Positions 16,946-26,376 are shown, numbered from the stretch's first letter. The stretch is 64,000 nucleotides of DNA from Rhizobium esperanzae (GCF_014197615.1 NZ_JACIFY010000017.1:62001-126000); one strand, 5' to 3'. A program made the numbers and translations. Notes: generated from the letters alone by a model not told the origin.

Positions 16946-17831
16946 TGCCGGCTTCACCAAAGAGTTCCGCGACGCCGCCGGCGGACAGTTGAACCACGCC
17001 ATCAAGGTTCTTGAGGAGCGGCCGGATGGTGCGCATGAGGCGATCCATTCCTTCCGCAAAAACCTGAAACGATTGCGGTCGCTCTACCGCCTCGTGGCGC
17101 GCGAGGTACCGGATTTCCAGAGCCGCGAAAACGCCAGACTGCGCGATGCCGCCCAGTCGCTGTCGGCGATCCGCGATGCCGCCGCCCTCATCGGCACCGC
17201 GCAATATCTGCAGCAGTCCGCCCGTGGGCCGGAGGAGAGCGAGGCGCTCGGGCGCATCGTCACCATCCTCGAAGGACGCCGTGACTGGATGGCGGACGCC
17301 GAAAGCGACCTGGAACAGCGGTTGACGGCAACCTCCGGCGTTCTGCAGCAAGCAATCGCCGCCCTGGACACGGTTTCCTTTGACGGCGGCCACCGTAAGA
17401 GTGCCCGCATGCTGGGCAAGAGCTGGCGCCGCACGGCGCGGAAGGCAAAGGCAGCGCTTGCGGCTTGCCGGGGGGAGGCATCCGCCGGCGATTTTCACGA
17501 TCTGCGCAAGCGCGCCTACGACTATCGGCTCTACCATGATCTTTTGCGCGATGCCTGGCCGGGCGCAATGAAGGCCAAGAGCGATGCGGCCAAGGAACTC
17601 GTCGAGGATCTCGGCCACATCCACGATCTTGCCGTGCTCTCCGAACTGGTCGAGGCGGAGCCGCAACTTTTCACCCGCAATGACGATCTCGCCCACCTGC
17701 TCGACGCCATCATCTTCCGCCAGCAGGAAGACCGGCGGCAAGCACTTGTCAAAGCCGAAACCGTCTTCACCGATGATCCCGACGAGGAAGCCGAGCGCAT
17801 CGAGCTTCTCTGGCTGACCGCCGGACGTTGA
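16923..17831 (+). CDS. CHAD domain protein
   Basis: The 302-residue, mostly helical protein has the conserved His/Arg/Lys pattern of CHAD domains: EAIHSFRKNLKRLRSLYRL near residue 40 and DFHDLRKRAYDYRLYHDLL near 190, forming a basic pore. CHAD domains bind polyphosphate. The start lies inside the CYTH gene, so the pair probably acts together on polyphosphate or its products; that joint role is inference. No signal peptide is seen. Confidence 0.88.
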   Translation: MAYRIRPDAGFTKEFRDAAGGQLNHAIKVLEERPDGAHEAIHSFRKNLKRLRSLYRLVAREVPDFQSRENARLRDAAQSLSAIRDAAALIGTAQYLQQSARGPEESEALGRIVTILEGRRDWMADAESDLEQRLTATSGVLQQAIAALDTVSFDGGHRKSARMLGKSWRRTARKAKAALAACRGEASAGDFHDLRKRAYDYRLYHDLLRDAWPGAMKAKSDAAKELVEDLGHIHDLAVLSELVEAEPQLFTRNDDLAHLLDAIIFRQQEDRRQALVKAETVFTDDPDEEAERIELLWLTAGR

Positions 17832-17909
17832 GGGAAGTAAAATCGGGCCGCTGGTGCGCTGTCGGCTTTGCCATTGCGCCGGCGCCAGTGAAATTTCATA
17901 AAAACCCCA

Positions 17910-17940
17910 TTGACCTCAAGTAATGTTGAGGTCCTACCCT
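17910..17940 (+). promoter_or_regulatory. SoxR/MerR-type promoter with 19-base spacer
   Basis: TTGACC (17910-17915) and TACCCT (17935-17940) are 19 bases apart, the over-long spacing typical of MerR-family activated promoters. The spacer region holds a perfect inverted repeat GACCTCAA-GTAATG-TTGAGGTC (17912-17933), very close to the known SoxR box (CCTCAAGT...CTTGAGG). It lies 40 bases before the VOC gene. No soxR gene is in the window. Confidence 0.7.
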
Positions 17941-17980
17941 CCGGCGGTCAAACAAAAGAGACCCGACCTGCGAGGAAAAA

Positions 17981-18469
17981 ATGACCGTCGAAAATGCCGC
18001 CATGCCAAAGCTGCTCGGGCTTTACGAGACGCATCTGACCGTTGCCGATCTCAAGACCTCCACGGATTTTTATCGCGATGTCGTCGGGCTTGAACCGGCG
18101 GCTTCATTCGAGGAGCGCAAGGTCGCTTTCCTCTGGGTGGACGACAGGAAGACCGGCATGCTCGGCCTTTGGGAAACCGGAACCGGGCCGCTGAAGATGC
18201 GGCTGCACATCGCCTTCCGGATGACCGCCGATAGTCTGTTGCAGGCACCAGCCATTCTCAGAGCAAAGGGCGTGGAACCTCTCGGCTTTACCGGTGAGCC
18301 GGCGGCGGAGCCGGTGGTTCTCGGCTGGGTGCCGGCGCTGTCGATTTATTTCAAGGACCCGGATGGGCATTCGATCGAGTTCATCAGCATTCTCGACGAT
18401 ATCCCCGACCGGAGCTTCGGCGTGCGGGCGTTTTCCGAATGGCAGGCGCGCGGATCGTCGGCCACCTGA
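17981..18469 (+). CDS. VOC superfamily protein (glyoxalase/bleomycin-resistance type)
   Basis: The 162-residue protein has two beta-alpha-beta-beta-beta modules: [20 protein letters not shown] (metal-ligand His) and [16 protein letters not shown] (His and Glu ligands). Such proteins act on or sequester small electrophiles and antibiotics; the specific reaction is not readable. GAGGAAAAA precedes the ATG. The SoxR-like promoter upstream suggests induction by redox-active compounds. Confidence 0.85.
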   Translation: MTVENAAMPKLLGLYETHLTVADLKTSTDFYRDVVGLEPAASFEERKVAFLWVDDRKTGMLGLWETGTGPLKMRLHIAFRMTADSLLQAPAILRAKGVEPLGFTGEPAAEPVVLGWVPALSIYFKDPDGHSIEFISILDDIPDRSFGVRAFSEWQARGSSAT

Positions 18470-18524
18470 AGGCCACGCCGGCGAGGACATTGCGCGATCC
18501 GCCGATTTTCTGTATTTCCGCCCC

Positions 18525-19454
18525 ATGACCGACAGCCTGACACACACCAGCCCGTTCCTCGTGGCCGCACTCTACCATTTCGTTTCCGTGCCGCGCTTTG
18601 CCAGCCTGCAGAGCCCGCTGCAGACGCTTTGCGAGGAGAACGGCGTCAAGGGAACGCTGCTTCTGGCCCATGAGGGCATCAACGGCACGATCGCCGGACC
18701 CGATGCCGGCATTGGCGCCGTGCTCTCCTTCCTGCGCGCCCAGCCGGAATTTTCCAGCCTGGAGCATAAGGAAAGCCGCGCCTCGAAAATGCCCTTCCTG
18801 CGCATGAAGGTGAAGCTGAAAAAGGAAATCGTCACGATGGGTGTCGAGGATATCGACCCCAACAAGGTGGTCGGCACCTATGTGGCGGCCAAGGACTGGA
18901 ACACGCTGATTTCCGATCCCGATACGATCGTCATCGACACCCGCAACGATTACGAGACGGCGATCGGCACCTTCCGCGGCGCACTCGACCCGAAGACGAA
19001 GACGTTCCGCGAATTTCCCGATTGGGTGCGCCAGAATACCGGCCTGCACAACAAGCCGAAGATCGCCATGTACTGCACCGGCGGCATACGTTGCGAGAAG
19101 GCCACCGCCTTCATGAAGGCTGAGGGTTTCGACGAGGTTTATCATCTGAAGGGCGGCATCCTGAAATACCTGGAGGACGTGCCGCAGGAGGAAAGCCTCT
19201 GGGACGGCGCCTGCTTCGTCTTCGACGAGCGGGTATCGGTCGAGCACGGTCTGAAGGAAGGCGAACACAAGCTGTGCCATGCCTGCCGCAGCCCGATCAC
19301 ATCAGAGGAAGTCACCTCGCCGCTCTATGAAGAAGGCGTTTCCTGCAGCCACTGCTACCCCAAGCGCACGGAGGAAGACCGGCTGCGTTACCGTCAGCGG
19401 CAACACCAGATCGCTCTCGCGAAAAAGCGCGGCCAGCGGCATATCGGCAGCTGA
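18525..19454 (+). CDS. trhO: tRNA uridine 5-hydroxylase, rhodanese family
   Basis: The 309-residue protein has an N-terminal acylphosphatase-like domain ([16 protein letters not shown]), a rhodanese domain with active-site Cys184 in [10 protein letters not shown], and a C-terminal Cys-rich tail ([16 protein letters not shown]). This is the YceA/TrhO architecture, which oxygen-dependently hydroxylates U34 of certain tRNAs. The ATG at 18525 gives the correct N-terminus. It lies 55 bases after the VOC gene and may share its transcript. Confidence 0.92.
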   Translation: MTDSLTHTSPFLVAALYHFVSVPRFASLQSPLQTLCEENGVKGTLLLAHEGINGTIAGPDAGIGAVLSFLRAQPEFSSLEHKESRASKMPFLRMKVKLKKEIVTMGVEDIDPNKVVGTYVAAKDWNTLISDPDTIVIDTRNDYETAIGTFRGALDPKTKTFREFPDWVRQNTGLHNKPKIAMYCTGGIRCEKATAFMKAEGFDEVYHLKGGILKYLEDVPQEESLWDGACFVFDERVSVEHGLKEGEHKLCHACRSPITSEEVTSPLYEEGVSCSHCYPKRTEEDRLRYRQRQHQIALAKKRGQRHIGS

Positions 19455-19501
19455 GCCGGGATTTCGCGGATCAGCCTTGCTGTCTGAGGATCACGCCGCG
19501 G

Positions 19502-21733
19502 TCAGGCAGCGCTGATGCGGCGCGCCGGCTCCGCCGCACGTCGCTCGTTCAGCATCGTGGTGATGAGATCTGCTGTGACGGGCTTTCCGAACAAATAACC
19601 CTGCAGGCAATCGCAGCCGAAGAGGCGCATGGCTATTGCCTGCTCCTCGGTCTCGATGCCTTCGGCCGTCACCGGAATATCAAGCGAGCGGGCGAGCGCC
19701 ACCGTCGCCTGCAGCATCTCGCGCTGGCGCTTGTCCTCATTGACACCCATCACCAGCGAGCGGTCGATCTTGATGCGGTCGAAGCCGAACTGCCTGAGAT
19801 AGCCGATCGAGGAGAAGCCGGAGCCGAAATCGTCGAGCGCCACCTTGACCCCCAGCGCCTTCAGCCGTTCGATCGACTGGCGCGTGCGCTGCGGATTCTG
19901 GATCATGTAGCCTTCGGTGATCTCGAGCGTGATGCGCCCAGCCTCGATATCCGTCTGCTTCAGCACATAGCGCACATAGTCGGCAAAGGCGGGATTGCGG
20001 AACTGGCCGGGCGAGACATTGACCGAAACGTTGAGCTCCGGCCATTGTTTGGCCGTCTCGCAGGCCTTGCGCAGCACGAACAGCCCGAGCGATTCGATGA
20101 GGCCGCTGGTCTCGGCGATCGGGATGAATATCTCGGGTGAAACAGGGCCGTGACCCGGACGGTTCCAGCGCACCAGTGCCTCGACACCGGTCGGCGCATG
20201 CGTCACCGCATCGATCAGCGGCTGGTAGGCGAGCGTCAGGTCGCCGCTTTCGATGGCGATCCTGAGATCGAGCTCCAGCGCATTGCGCTGCTCCCGGTCC
20301 GCATCCATCGACGGATCGTAAAGCATCATGCGCGCCCGACCGGCTTCCTTCGCCTTGTACATGGCAAGGTCGGAGCGACGCACCAGTTCTTCACGCTCGA
20401 TCGTGCCGGACGGCGACATGGCGATGCCGATGCTGGCCCCGACGACAACAACACGGCGACCGATCTCCAGCGGATCGACGAGAAAATCGAGGATCTGCTC
20501 GGCAAGCTGCAGGGCGGCGGCATTCTCGCTGTCGGAGAGAAAGGCGATCGCAAATTCATCGCCGCCGATGCGGGCAAGCACCGCGCCTTGCGGAATGAGC
20601 ACGTCGAGCCCGGCCGCAACGGCGCGGATCAACTGGTCGCCGGTACCATGGCCATAACTGTCATTGACCTCCTTGAAGCCATCGAGATCGAGATAGAGGA
20701 GCAGCACGTTGCGCTTGGCCTGGCGCGCCTCGACGACGAAACGATCGACGGCAAGCCCGAGACCGTCGCGATTGGAAAGGCCGCTCAGCCGGTCGCGGAG
20801 CGCCTCTTCGCGGGCGTTGTTTTCCTCGGTTTTCAGCCTGCGGCCGGCAAACCAGCCGATGACCAGCAGAACCACGAAGAACAGCCCGACGAGGCCGAGT
20901 GCCTGGATGACCATCGGCCGCACCTGTGCATAGCCGACATCACCCGGCGAACGCGAGGTCCAGACGAGCTTCCTGAGCGTCGCCCCCGCCGGATCGGCGA
21001 TCGGCACGAAATAGTCTGCCTCGAAGTTCGCCGGCGCCAGCCTCAGCCCGCCGATGACATAGGTCTGACCAAGTGCTGTCACCCTGTCGTTGTCGAGATG
21101 GCGGGCGAAAACCAGATAACGGTGCTTGCCGGCGGGCGCGTCAAGCGCCCCGGATTTTTTCCGCACCAGCGCCACGCCGACAGCGGCTATTCCCCGCTTG
21201 GTCGTGACGAAACCAACTGCCTGTGGCGTACCTGTCGGGCCGGCCGCCTTGACCGTCTCGAACAGGGTCCAGAGCGACGGCGCGAAGAAATCCGCAAGCG
21301 GCTCCTCCATCGGCTTGCCGTCGCGATAGGCCATGATCGGCTTCTTCTCGTCATCGATGACGATCGCCATGTCGAAGAGCGCGCTGTTGACCGACATCTC
21401 GCCGTAATTGCTCACCGTCCAGGCCATGCCGTCGGGCGCGTAGACGTTGACGGCGGCGTCGTCCCAGGCAGCGTAATCGTCGAGTGTCGCGCCCAGTTGA
21501 TCCTCGAAAGTCTTCAACGCCCCGATCGTCGTTTCACGCGAACGTTCGTCATCGAGAAGATTGGCATTTTCGGCCACGCGCTCGAGCGCCGTCAGCACCA
21601 TGATGGTCGCAACCGCGACGATGACGGCAAAGGAGAAAAGCACGCCCGTAACGGTAAGGTGACGGCCTACTCCCAATCCCTTGCTCTGCGACTTCCCGAC
21701 TGTCTGCATCACGGCTCCCTGACCGTCCGACAT
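19502..21733 (-). CDS. CHASE4-GGDEF-EAL cyclic di-GMP enzyme
   Basis: The 743-residue membrane protein has a first transmembrane helix near residues 25-48, a periplasmic CHASE4-like sensor (TLDDYAAWDDAAVNVYAPDG), a second helix near 285-303, a GGDEF domain with intact GGDEF at 390-394 and an EAL domain with EAL at 518-520 plus DDFGSGFSS. Both catalytic signatures are intact. No RxxD site precedes GGDEF, unlike the enzyme at 2671-3828. It may act as cyclase or phosphodiesterase; EAL completeness makes the latter plausible. A second start at 21709 is possible. Confidence 0.88.
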   Translation of the reverse strand: MSDGQGAVMQTVGKSQSKGLGVGRHLTVTGVLFSFAVIVAVATIMVLTALERVAENANLLDDERSRETTIGALKTFEDQLGATLDDYAAWDDAAVNVYAPDGMAWTVSNYGEMSVNSALFDMAIVIDDEKKPIMAYRDGKPMEEPLADFFAPSLWTLFETVKAAGPTGTPQAVGFVTTKRGIAAVGVALVRKKSGALDAPAGKHRYLVFARHLDNDRVTALGQTYVIGGLRLAPANFEADYFVPIADPAGATLRKLVWTSRSPGDVGYAQVRPMVIQALGLVGLFFVVLLVIGWFAGRRLKTEENNAREEALRDRLSGLSNRDGLGLAVDRFVVEARQAKRNVLLLYLDLDGFKEVNDSYGHGTGDQLIRAVAAGLDVLIPQGAVLARIGGDEFAIAFLSDSENAAALQLAEQILDFLVDPLEIGRRVVVVGASIGIAMSPSGTIEREELVRRSDLAMYKAKEAGRARMMLYDPSMDADREQRNALELDLRIAIESGDLTLAYQPLIDAVTHAPTGVEALVRWNRPGHGPVSPEIFIPIAETSGLIESLGLFVLRKACETAKQWPELNVSVNVSPGQFRNPAFADYVRYVLKQTDIEAGRITLEITEGYMIQNPQRTRQSIERLKALGVKVALDDFGSGFSSIGYLRQFGFDRIKIDRSLVMGVNEDKRQREMLQATVALARSLDIPVTAEGIETEEQAIAMRLFGCDCLQGYLFGKPVTADLITTMLNERRAAEPARRISAA

Positions 21734-21802
21734 TGCCAGTCAAGGGTTCAAAAACGTTTAAGCAAACGCTGCAGATCTTTGGGCCCGCACGTGGGGTAAC
21801 GA

Positions 21803-23176
21803 TCAACCCGCCTTATGATTGCCTTTCGGGAATTGTGCTGCGAGTTCGCGATACCACCTGCCGCTTTTCTTCACCGTACGGACCTGCGTTTCATAATCGA
21901 CATGGACGAGGCCGAAGCGCATGCGATAGCCTTCTGCCCATTCGAAATTGTCCATCAGGCTCCAGGCGAAATAGCCACGCATGGGATGACCGTCTTTGAT
22001 GAGGCCGGCCACGACATCGAGATGGTCGCCGAGATAATCGAGACGCATCGTATCGTCGACCTCGCCGTTGGCGACGCCGGTGTTGTCGCAGGCGCCGTTC
22101 TCGGTGATGTAGCATTCCGGCAGATCGTAGCGGCGATAAAGATCCTCGACCAGAAGCTTCAACGCCGGCGCATAGATTTCCCAGCCGATATCGGTCTTGA
22201 CGTCGCTTGCCGGCGGCGCTTTCACAGTCCAGGGGAAATCGCCCTTGCGATCGGCATCGTCGGTGACACGCTCGGGCGTGTAATAATTCAGACCCCACCA
22301 GTCGAGCTTCTGGCTGATCAGCTTCAGGTCGCCATCCTCGATAACAGGCATGCGGTCGCCGAGCGCCTCGACGAATTCCTTCGGATATTCGCCCTTGAAG
22401 ACGGGATCGAAGAAGGCGCCGTTGTGGAACTGATGCGCGCGTTCGCCGGCAGCAAGATCGGCCGGGCTGTCGGAGCCGGGGATGACCGCGGCGGCGTTGA
22501 GCACGAGCCCGACCGGTACATCCGGGGCTTCCGAGCGGATCGCCTCGACGCCGAGGCCGTGGGCGAGATTCATGTAATGCATGGCGTGAAGGGCAGCCTG
22601 CATGTTGCGCTCGCCGGGAGCATGAATGCCGTAGAGGTGGCTGAGCCAGACGATGCACCAGGGCTCGTTGAAGGTCGCGACGGCATCGAGACGGTCGCCG
22701 AGGCGGCTCATCACCGTCTTGGCGTAGCGCTGATAGGCATAGGCGGTCGAACGCGCCGTCCAGCCGCCGTCGCCGGCAAGCAGCAAGGGCAGATCCCAGT
22801 GGTAGAGCGTGGCGAAGGTCTTGATCCCACGCGCCTTGCAGCCGTCGACCAGCCGGTCGTAGAAATCGAGGCCCGCCTCGTTCACCGGACCCGTGCCGTC
22901 GGGGATAATGCGCGGCCAGGCAATCGAGAAACGATAGGCTTCGACCCCCATCTCCTTGATGAGATCGAGGTCCTGCTCCAGGCGATTATAGTGGTCGCAG
23001 GCAACGTCGCCGTTGTCGCGATTATAGACACGGCCGGGCATATTGCAGAAAGCATCCCAGATGGACGGCTTGCGGCCATCGGCCTTGCCGGCGCCCTCGA
23101 TCTGGAAGGCGGCGGTGGCAACGCCGAAGGTGAAATCACCGGGAAAGCGGCCTGCAAGCGTCTTCGCATCGATCAT
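21803..23176 (-). CDS. family 1 beta-glucosidase
   Basis: The 457-residue protein is a full-length GH1 enzyme: FPGDFTFGVATAAFQIEGA at the N-terminus, acid/base Glu in TFNEPW, nucleophile Glu in YITENGA and WSLMDNFEWAEGY near the C-terminus. No signal peptide is present, so it hydrolyses aryl-glucosides or cellobiose-like disaccharides in the cytoplasm. The start at 23176 gives the standard N-terminus. A LacI-like palindrome lies 90 bases upstream; no transporter is adjacent. Confidence 0.92.
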   Translation of the reverse strand: MIDAKTLAGRFPGDFTFGVATAAFQIEGAGKADGRKPSIWDAFCNMPGRVYNRDNGDVACDHYNRLEQDLDLIKEMGVEAYRFSIAWPRIIPDGTGPVNEAGLDFYDRLVDGCKARGIKTFATLYHWDLPLLLAGDGGWTARSTAYAYQRYAKTVMSRLGDRLDAVATFNEPWCIVWLSHLYGIHAPGERNMQAALHAMHYMNLAHGLGVEAIRSEAPDVPVGLVLNAAAVIPGSDSPADLAAGERAHQFHNGAFFDPVFKGEYPKEFVEALGDRMPVIEDGDLKLISQKLDWWGLNYYTPERVTDDADRKGDFPWTVKAPPASDVKTDIGWEIYAPALKLLVEDLYRRYDLPECYITENGACDNTGVANGEVDDTMRLDYLGDHLDVVAGLIKDGHPMRGYFAWSLMDNFEWAEGYRMRFGLVHVDYETQVRTVKKSGRWYRELAAQFPKGNHKAG

Positions 23177-23266
23177 CTGTAATCCCCGTCTCTCAGCATG
23201 TGGACTGACCGTTGGCCGGGATTTAGCCAAGCCGGTAGGCAAAGTACAGGTCCTCGGGAAGAAAAA

Positions 23267-23280
23267 CTGCAACGTTGCAG
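23267..23280. promoter_or_regulatory. LacI-type palindromic operator upstream of the beta-glucosidase
   Basis: CTGCAACGTTGCAG is a perfect 14-base palindrome with a central CG, the typical form of LacI/GalR operators. It lies 90 bases before the beta-glucosidase start and 160 before the divergent DoxX gene. The cognate regulator is not in the immediate neighbourhood. Confidence 0.55.
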
Positions 23281-23439
23281 TAAGAACGGCAAAGCAGCCG
23301 GGAAGGCATCCATTCATTGCCGGCGGTTGCCACGCTTTCCACCCCACCGCTCTCATAACGCGAATGTCAGCAGTCGTGACTTGCTGCCGAGCCCGTGATC
23401 ACTACACAGCGAAGGCATCGCAAACATGAAAGGAATCCC

Positions 23440-23841
23440 ATGCTGTCTTCGATCCATCTGCTGCAGCCGCATCTACTGAGCCTGCTGCGCATCGTCTCGT
23501 CGCTCGTGCTTTTCAGTTATGGAACGCAGAAGATCCTGCACCTTCCGGCAGCGGCAAGCGTACCGCCGATGGGATCGCTCTCCTGGATCGCCGGACTGAT
23601 CGAACTCATCCTCGGCTTCCTCGTGCTGGTGGGATTCCAGACCCGCATCGCAGCCTTCGTGCTCTCGGGCCTGATGGCTTTCGCCTATTTCATCGGCCAT
23701 GCGGGAAAGAGCTTTTATCCCGCGCAGAACGGCGGCGTTGCCGCGATCCTGTTCTGCTTCGTGTTTCTTTATCTGGTGGCGGCAGGCGCCGGCCCGCTCA
23801 GCCTCGATAACCTGCTGAAGCGAGGCCGCGCTGCTGCCTGA
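23440..23841 (+). CDS. DoxX family membrane protein
   Basis: The 133-residue protein has four transmembrane helices and the DoxX pattern (LRIVSSLVLFSYGTQKIL, LSWIAGLIELILGFLVLVGF, AYFIGHAGKSFYPAQNGG). The ATG at 23440 follows AAAGGAATCCC. DoxX proteins are quinone- or redox-linked membrane proteins of poorly defined function. It has its own bidirectional terminator downstream. Confidence 0.88.
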   Translation: MLSSIHLLQPHLLSLLRIVSSLVLFSYGTQKILHLPAAASVPPMGSLSWIAGLIELILGFLVLVGFQTRIAAFVLSGLMAFAYFIGHAGKSFYPAQNGGVAAILFCFVFLYLVAAGAGPLSLDNLLKRGRAAA

Positions 23842-23852
23842 TCACCATACGC

Positions 23853-23889
23853 AAAACGCCGAGGCGACCCGGGTCCGCCTCGGCGTTTT
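23853..23889. terminator. bidirectional terminator between DoxX and dehydrogenase genes
   Basis: AAAACGCCGAGGCG and CGCCTCGGCGTTTT pair perfectly around a 9-base loop, with T tracts on both strands, between two convergent genes. Confidence 0.9.
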
Positions 23890-23914
23890 CATTGGGCGAC
23901 GCGAATCGGTAAAC

Positions 23915-25102
23915 TCAGACCTTGACCCATGCGCCGTTTTTCTTCGAGGAGGCTACGCAGGCCTCGACGAAGGCCACGCCCTTCACGCCGTCATCGACTG
24001 TGGGATAGACCACAGCCTTGTCGACGGCCTTACCCTTCCTGCGGGCGTTGATCGCATGCGCGGCTTCCGTATAGATCGTCGCAAAGGCCTCGAGATACCC
24101 TTCCGGATGCCCCGACGGCACGCGCGAAACGCGGCCGGCAGCCGCGCCTGAGCCGGCGCCGCCCCGGGTGATCAGCCGCTTCGGCTCGCCGAACGGCGTA
24201 TACCAGAGGTAGTTCGGGTCCTTCTGGGTCCATTCCAGCCCGCCTTTGGTTCCGTAGACGCGAACCATCAGGCCGTTTTCATGGCCGGGCGCCACCTGGC
24301 TGCACCAGAGCATGCCCTTAGCCGGCTTCTCCGAGCCCTTCGCCTTGAAACGCAGCATGACATGGGCATTGTCATCCAGCCGGCGGCCGGGAACGAAGCT
24401 GTCGAGATCGGCAGCCAGGCTATCGAGCTCCAGCCCGGTGATGAAGGAAGCAAGATTATAGGCATGCGTGCCGATATCGCCTGTGGACCCGCCGACGCCG
24501 GACTGCGCCGGATCGGTGCGCCAGGCGGCCTGCTTCTGGCCGGTCTGCTCGACTGCTTCCGTCAGCCAGTCCTGCGGATATTCGGCCTGGACCACTCTTA
24601 TATCGCCGAGTTCGCCGTTCGCGATCATCTCACGCGCCTGACGCACCATCGGATAACCGGTGTAATTATGCGTCAGCACGAAGAGCGCGCCGCTCTCGTC
24701 GGCAATTTTCTTCAGCTTCTTCGCGTCCGCAAGGTTCGATGTCAGCGGTTTGTCGCAGATGACGTGAATGCCGCGCTTCAGAAATTCCTTGGCCGCATCG
24801 TAGTGCACATGGTTCGGGGTGACGATCGCCACCGCCTCGATGCCGTTCTTCAGCTTCGCCTCGCGGATCGCCATCTCCCGGTAGCTGGAATAGGTCCGCG
24901 ACGGATCGAGGCCGAGGTCGCGGCCGGACTGGACAGCCTTCTCAGGCGTCGACGACAGCGCGCCGGCGATGAGATCGTACTGATCGTCGATGCGCGCTGC
25001 AATGCGGTGCACCGCACCGATGAACGCGCCCGCGCCGCCGCCCACCATGCCGAGCCGGATGCGCGGCTCGCGGGTCTGTTCGGATGATGCTTCGATTGCC
25101 AT
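23915..25102 (-). CDS. Gfo/Idh/MocA family sugar dehydrogenase
   Basis: The 395-residue protein has an N-terminal Rossmann fold (IRLGMVGGGAGAFIGAVHR), the family motif VICDKPLT with catalytic Lys, and GGSTGDIGTHAYNL with the conserved Asp/His pair. Such enzymes oxidise inositols or hexoses with NAD(P). AGGAGG precedes the ATG at 25102. It follows the isomerase-like gene on the same strand and belongs with the ABC sugar transporter upstream, though a block of repeats separates it. Confidence 0.88.
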   Translation of the reverse strand: MAIEASSEQTREPRIRLGMVGGGAGAFIGAVHRIAARIDDQYDLIAGALSSTPEKAVQSGRDLGLDPSRTYSSYREMAIREAKLKNGIEAVAIVTPNHVHYDAAKEFLKRGIHVICDKPLTSNLADAKKLKKIADESGALFVLTHNYTGYPMVRQAREMIANGELGDIRVVQAEYPQDWLTEAVEQTGQKQAAWRTDPAQSGVGGSTGDIGTHAYNLASFITGLELDSLAADLDSFVPGRRLDDNAHVMLRFKAKGSEKPAKGMLWCSQVAPGHENGLMVRVYGTKGGLEWTQKDPNYLWYTPFGEPKRLITRGGAGSGAAAGRVSRVPSGHPEGYLEAFATIYTEAAHAINARRKGKAVDKAVVYPTVDDGVKGVAFVEACVASSKKNGAWVKV

Positions 25103-25124
25103 AGATTCCTCCTGAAATTTTCTT

Positions 25125-25278
25125 CCCTTCTCCCCTCGGGAGAAGGTGGCCCGAAGGGTCGGATGAGGGGGCTTCGCGGCAGTTGCCTTTCGCTTGTCGC
25201 TCAAGGCATTCGTCGCTATCGCTCCTCATCCCCCTCATCTGCCCTAACGGGCATCTTCTCCCCGCTGGGGAGAAGGGA
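25125..25278. repeat. RIME-like palindromic repeat block
   Basis: Inverted CTTCTCCC/GGGAGAAG stems flank CCCGAAGGGTCGGATGAGGG and its mirror (CCCCTCATCTGCCC, GGGCATCTTCTCC). The same building blocks recur at 32959-33030 and 63648-63673. They resemble the intergenic mosaic elements known from rhizobia. The block sits between two genes of one presumed operon and could form strong hairpins in the transcript. Confidence 0.8.
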
Positions 25279-25287
25279 AAATGAAAC

Positions 25288-26340
25288 TTAAAGCCCGAGC
25301 ATCCGCCGATTGGCCGCCTGATCGGTGCCGCTCCCGGCAAAATCGTCGAAGGCCTTTTCGGTGACGCGGATGATATGCGCAGCCACGAATTCGGCCCCTT
25401 CGCGGGCGCCGTCCTCCGGATGCTTCAGCGCGCATTCCCATTCGACCACGGCCCAGCCGTCGAAATTATTGGCGGTCATCTTCGAGAAGACTGCGCCGAA
25501 ATCGACCTGGCCGTCGCCGAGCGAGCGGAAGCGGCCGGCGCGTTCCACCCAACCCTGATAGCCACCGTAGACGCCCTGGCGCCCGCTCGGATTGAACTCC
25601 GCATCCTTGACGTGGAACATCTTGATGCGGTCCTTGTAGATGTCGATATTGTCGAGATAATCGAGGCACTGCAGGACATAATGCGAGGGATCGTAGAGCA
25701 TGTTGGCGCGGGGGTGATTCTTCACCCGCTCCAGGAACATCTCGAAGGTGATGCCGTCATGCAGGTCTTCACCCGGATGGATTTCGTAGCAGACGTCGAT
25801 GCCGTTCTCATCCGCATGGTTGAGGATCGGGGTCCAGCGACGGGCAAGTTCGTCGAAGGCGGTCTCGACCAGACCGGCAGGACGCTGCGGCCAGGGATAG
25901 ACAAAGGGCCAGGCAAGCGCGCCGGAAAAGGTCGCATGCGCCTTGAGGCCGAGGTTTTTCGATGCCGTCAGCGCCAGCTTGACCTGCTCGACCGCCCATT
26001 CCTGGCGCGCTTTCGGATTGCCGCGCACCTCGGGGGCCGCGAAGCCATCGAAGGCTTCGTCGTAGGCCGGATGAACGGCGACGAGCTGGCCCTGCAGGTG
26101 GGTGGAAAGTTCGGTAATCTCGATGCCGTTTTCGCGGGCCTTGCCGGCGAATTCGTCGCAATAATCCTTGGATGTGGCAGCCTTCTTCAGGTCGATCAGC
26201 TGGCTTGCCCAGCTCGGCACCTGGACCCCCTTATAGCCGATGTCGGCCGCCCATTTGGTGATTGCGTCCCAGGAATTGAAAGGCGCGGTATCGCCCGCGA
26301 ACTGGCCAAGAAAAAGGCCGGGGCCCTTGATCGTCTTCAT
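25288..26340 (-). CDS. sugar phosphate isomerase/epimerase family protein (xylose isomerase-like TIM barrel)
   Basis: The 350-residue protein is an AP-endonuclease-2/xylose-isomerase-like barrel: GYKGVQVPSW near the N-terminus, VCYEIHPGEDLHD, ANMLYDPSHYVLQ, MFHVKDAEF and WAVVEWECAL, giving the usual Glu/Asp/His metal-binding set. Relatives are inosose isomerases/dehydratases and sugar epimerases. GGGAGG precedes the ATG. With the dehydrogenase downstream and the CUT2 transporter upstream it probably degrades the transported sugar, whose identity is unknown. Confidence 0.85.
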   Translation of the reverse strand: MKTIKGPGLFLGQFAGDTAPFNSWDAITKWAADIGYKGVQVPSWASQLIDLKKAATSKDYCDEFAGKARENGIEITELSTHLQGQLVAVHPAYDEAFDGFAAPEVRGNPKARQEWAVEQVKLALTASKNLGLKAHATFSGALAWPFVYPWPQRPAGLVETAFDELARRWTPILNHADENGIDVCYEIHPGEDLHDGITFEMFLERVKNHPRANMLYDPSHYVLQCLDYLDNIDIYKDRIKMFHVKDAEFNPSGRQGVYGGYQGWVERAGRFRSLGDGQVDFGAVFSKMTANNFDGWAVVEWECALKHPEDGAREGAEFVAAHIIRVTEKAFDDFAGSGTDQAANRRMLGL

Positions 26341-26368
26341 GTCAGATTCCTCCCTGAATATCGACCGT

Positions 26369-26376
26369 AAACGTTT
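26369..26376. promoter_or_regulatory. weak LacI-like half-site before the isomerase gene
   Basis: GTAAACGTTTC carries the palindromic core AAACGTTT 29 bases upstream of the isomerase start. It resembles the core of LacI operators but lacks symmetric flanks. Confidence 0.3.

Noticed and set aside
19447-19501. Possible small gene between trhO and the GGDEF-EAL gene
   Set aside because: Only 50 bases, no start with ribosome site; convergent gene ends.
25125-25278. CRISPR-like array
   Set aside because: Units are inverted and irregular, with no equal-length spacers and no cas genes; they fit palindromic mosaic repeats.
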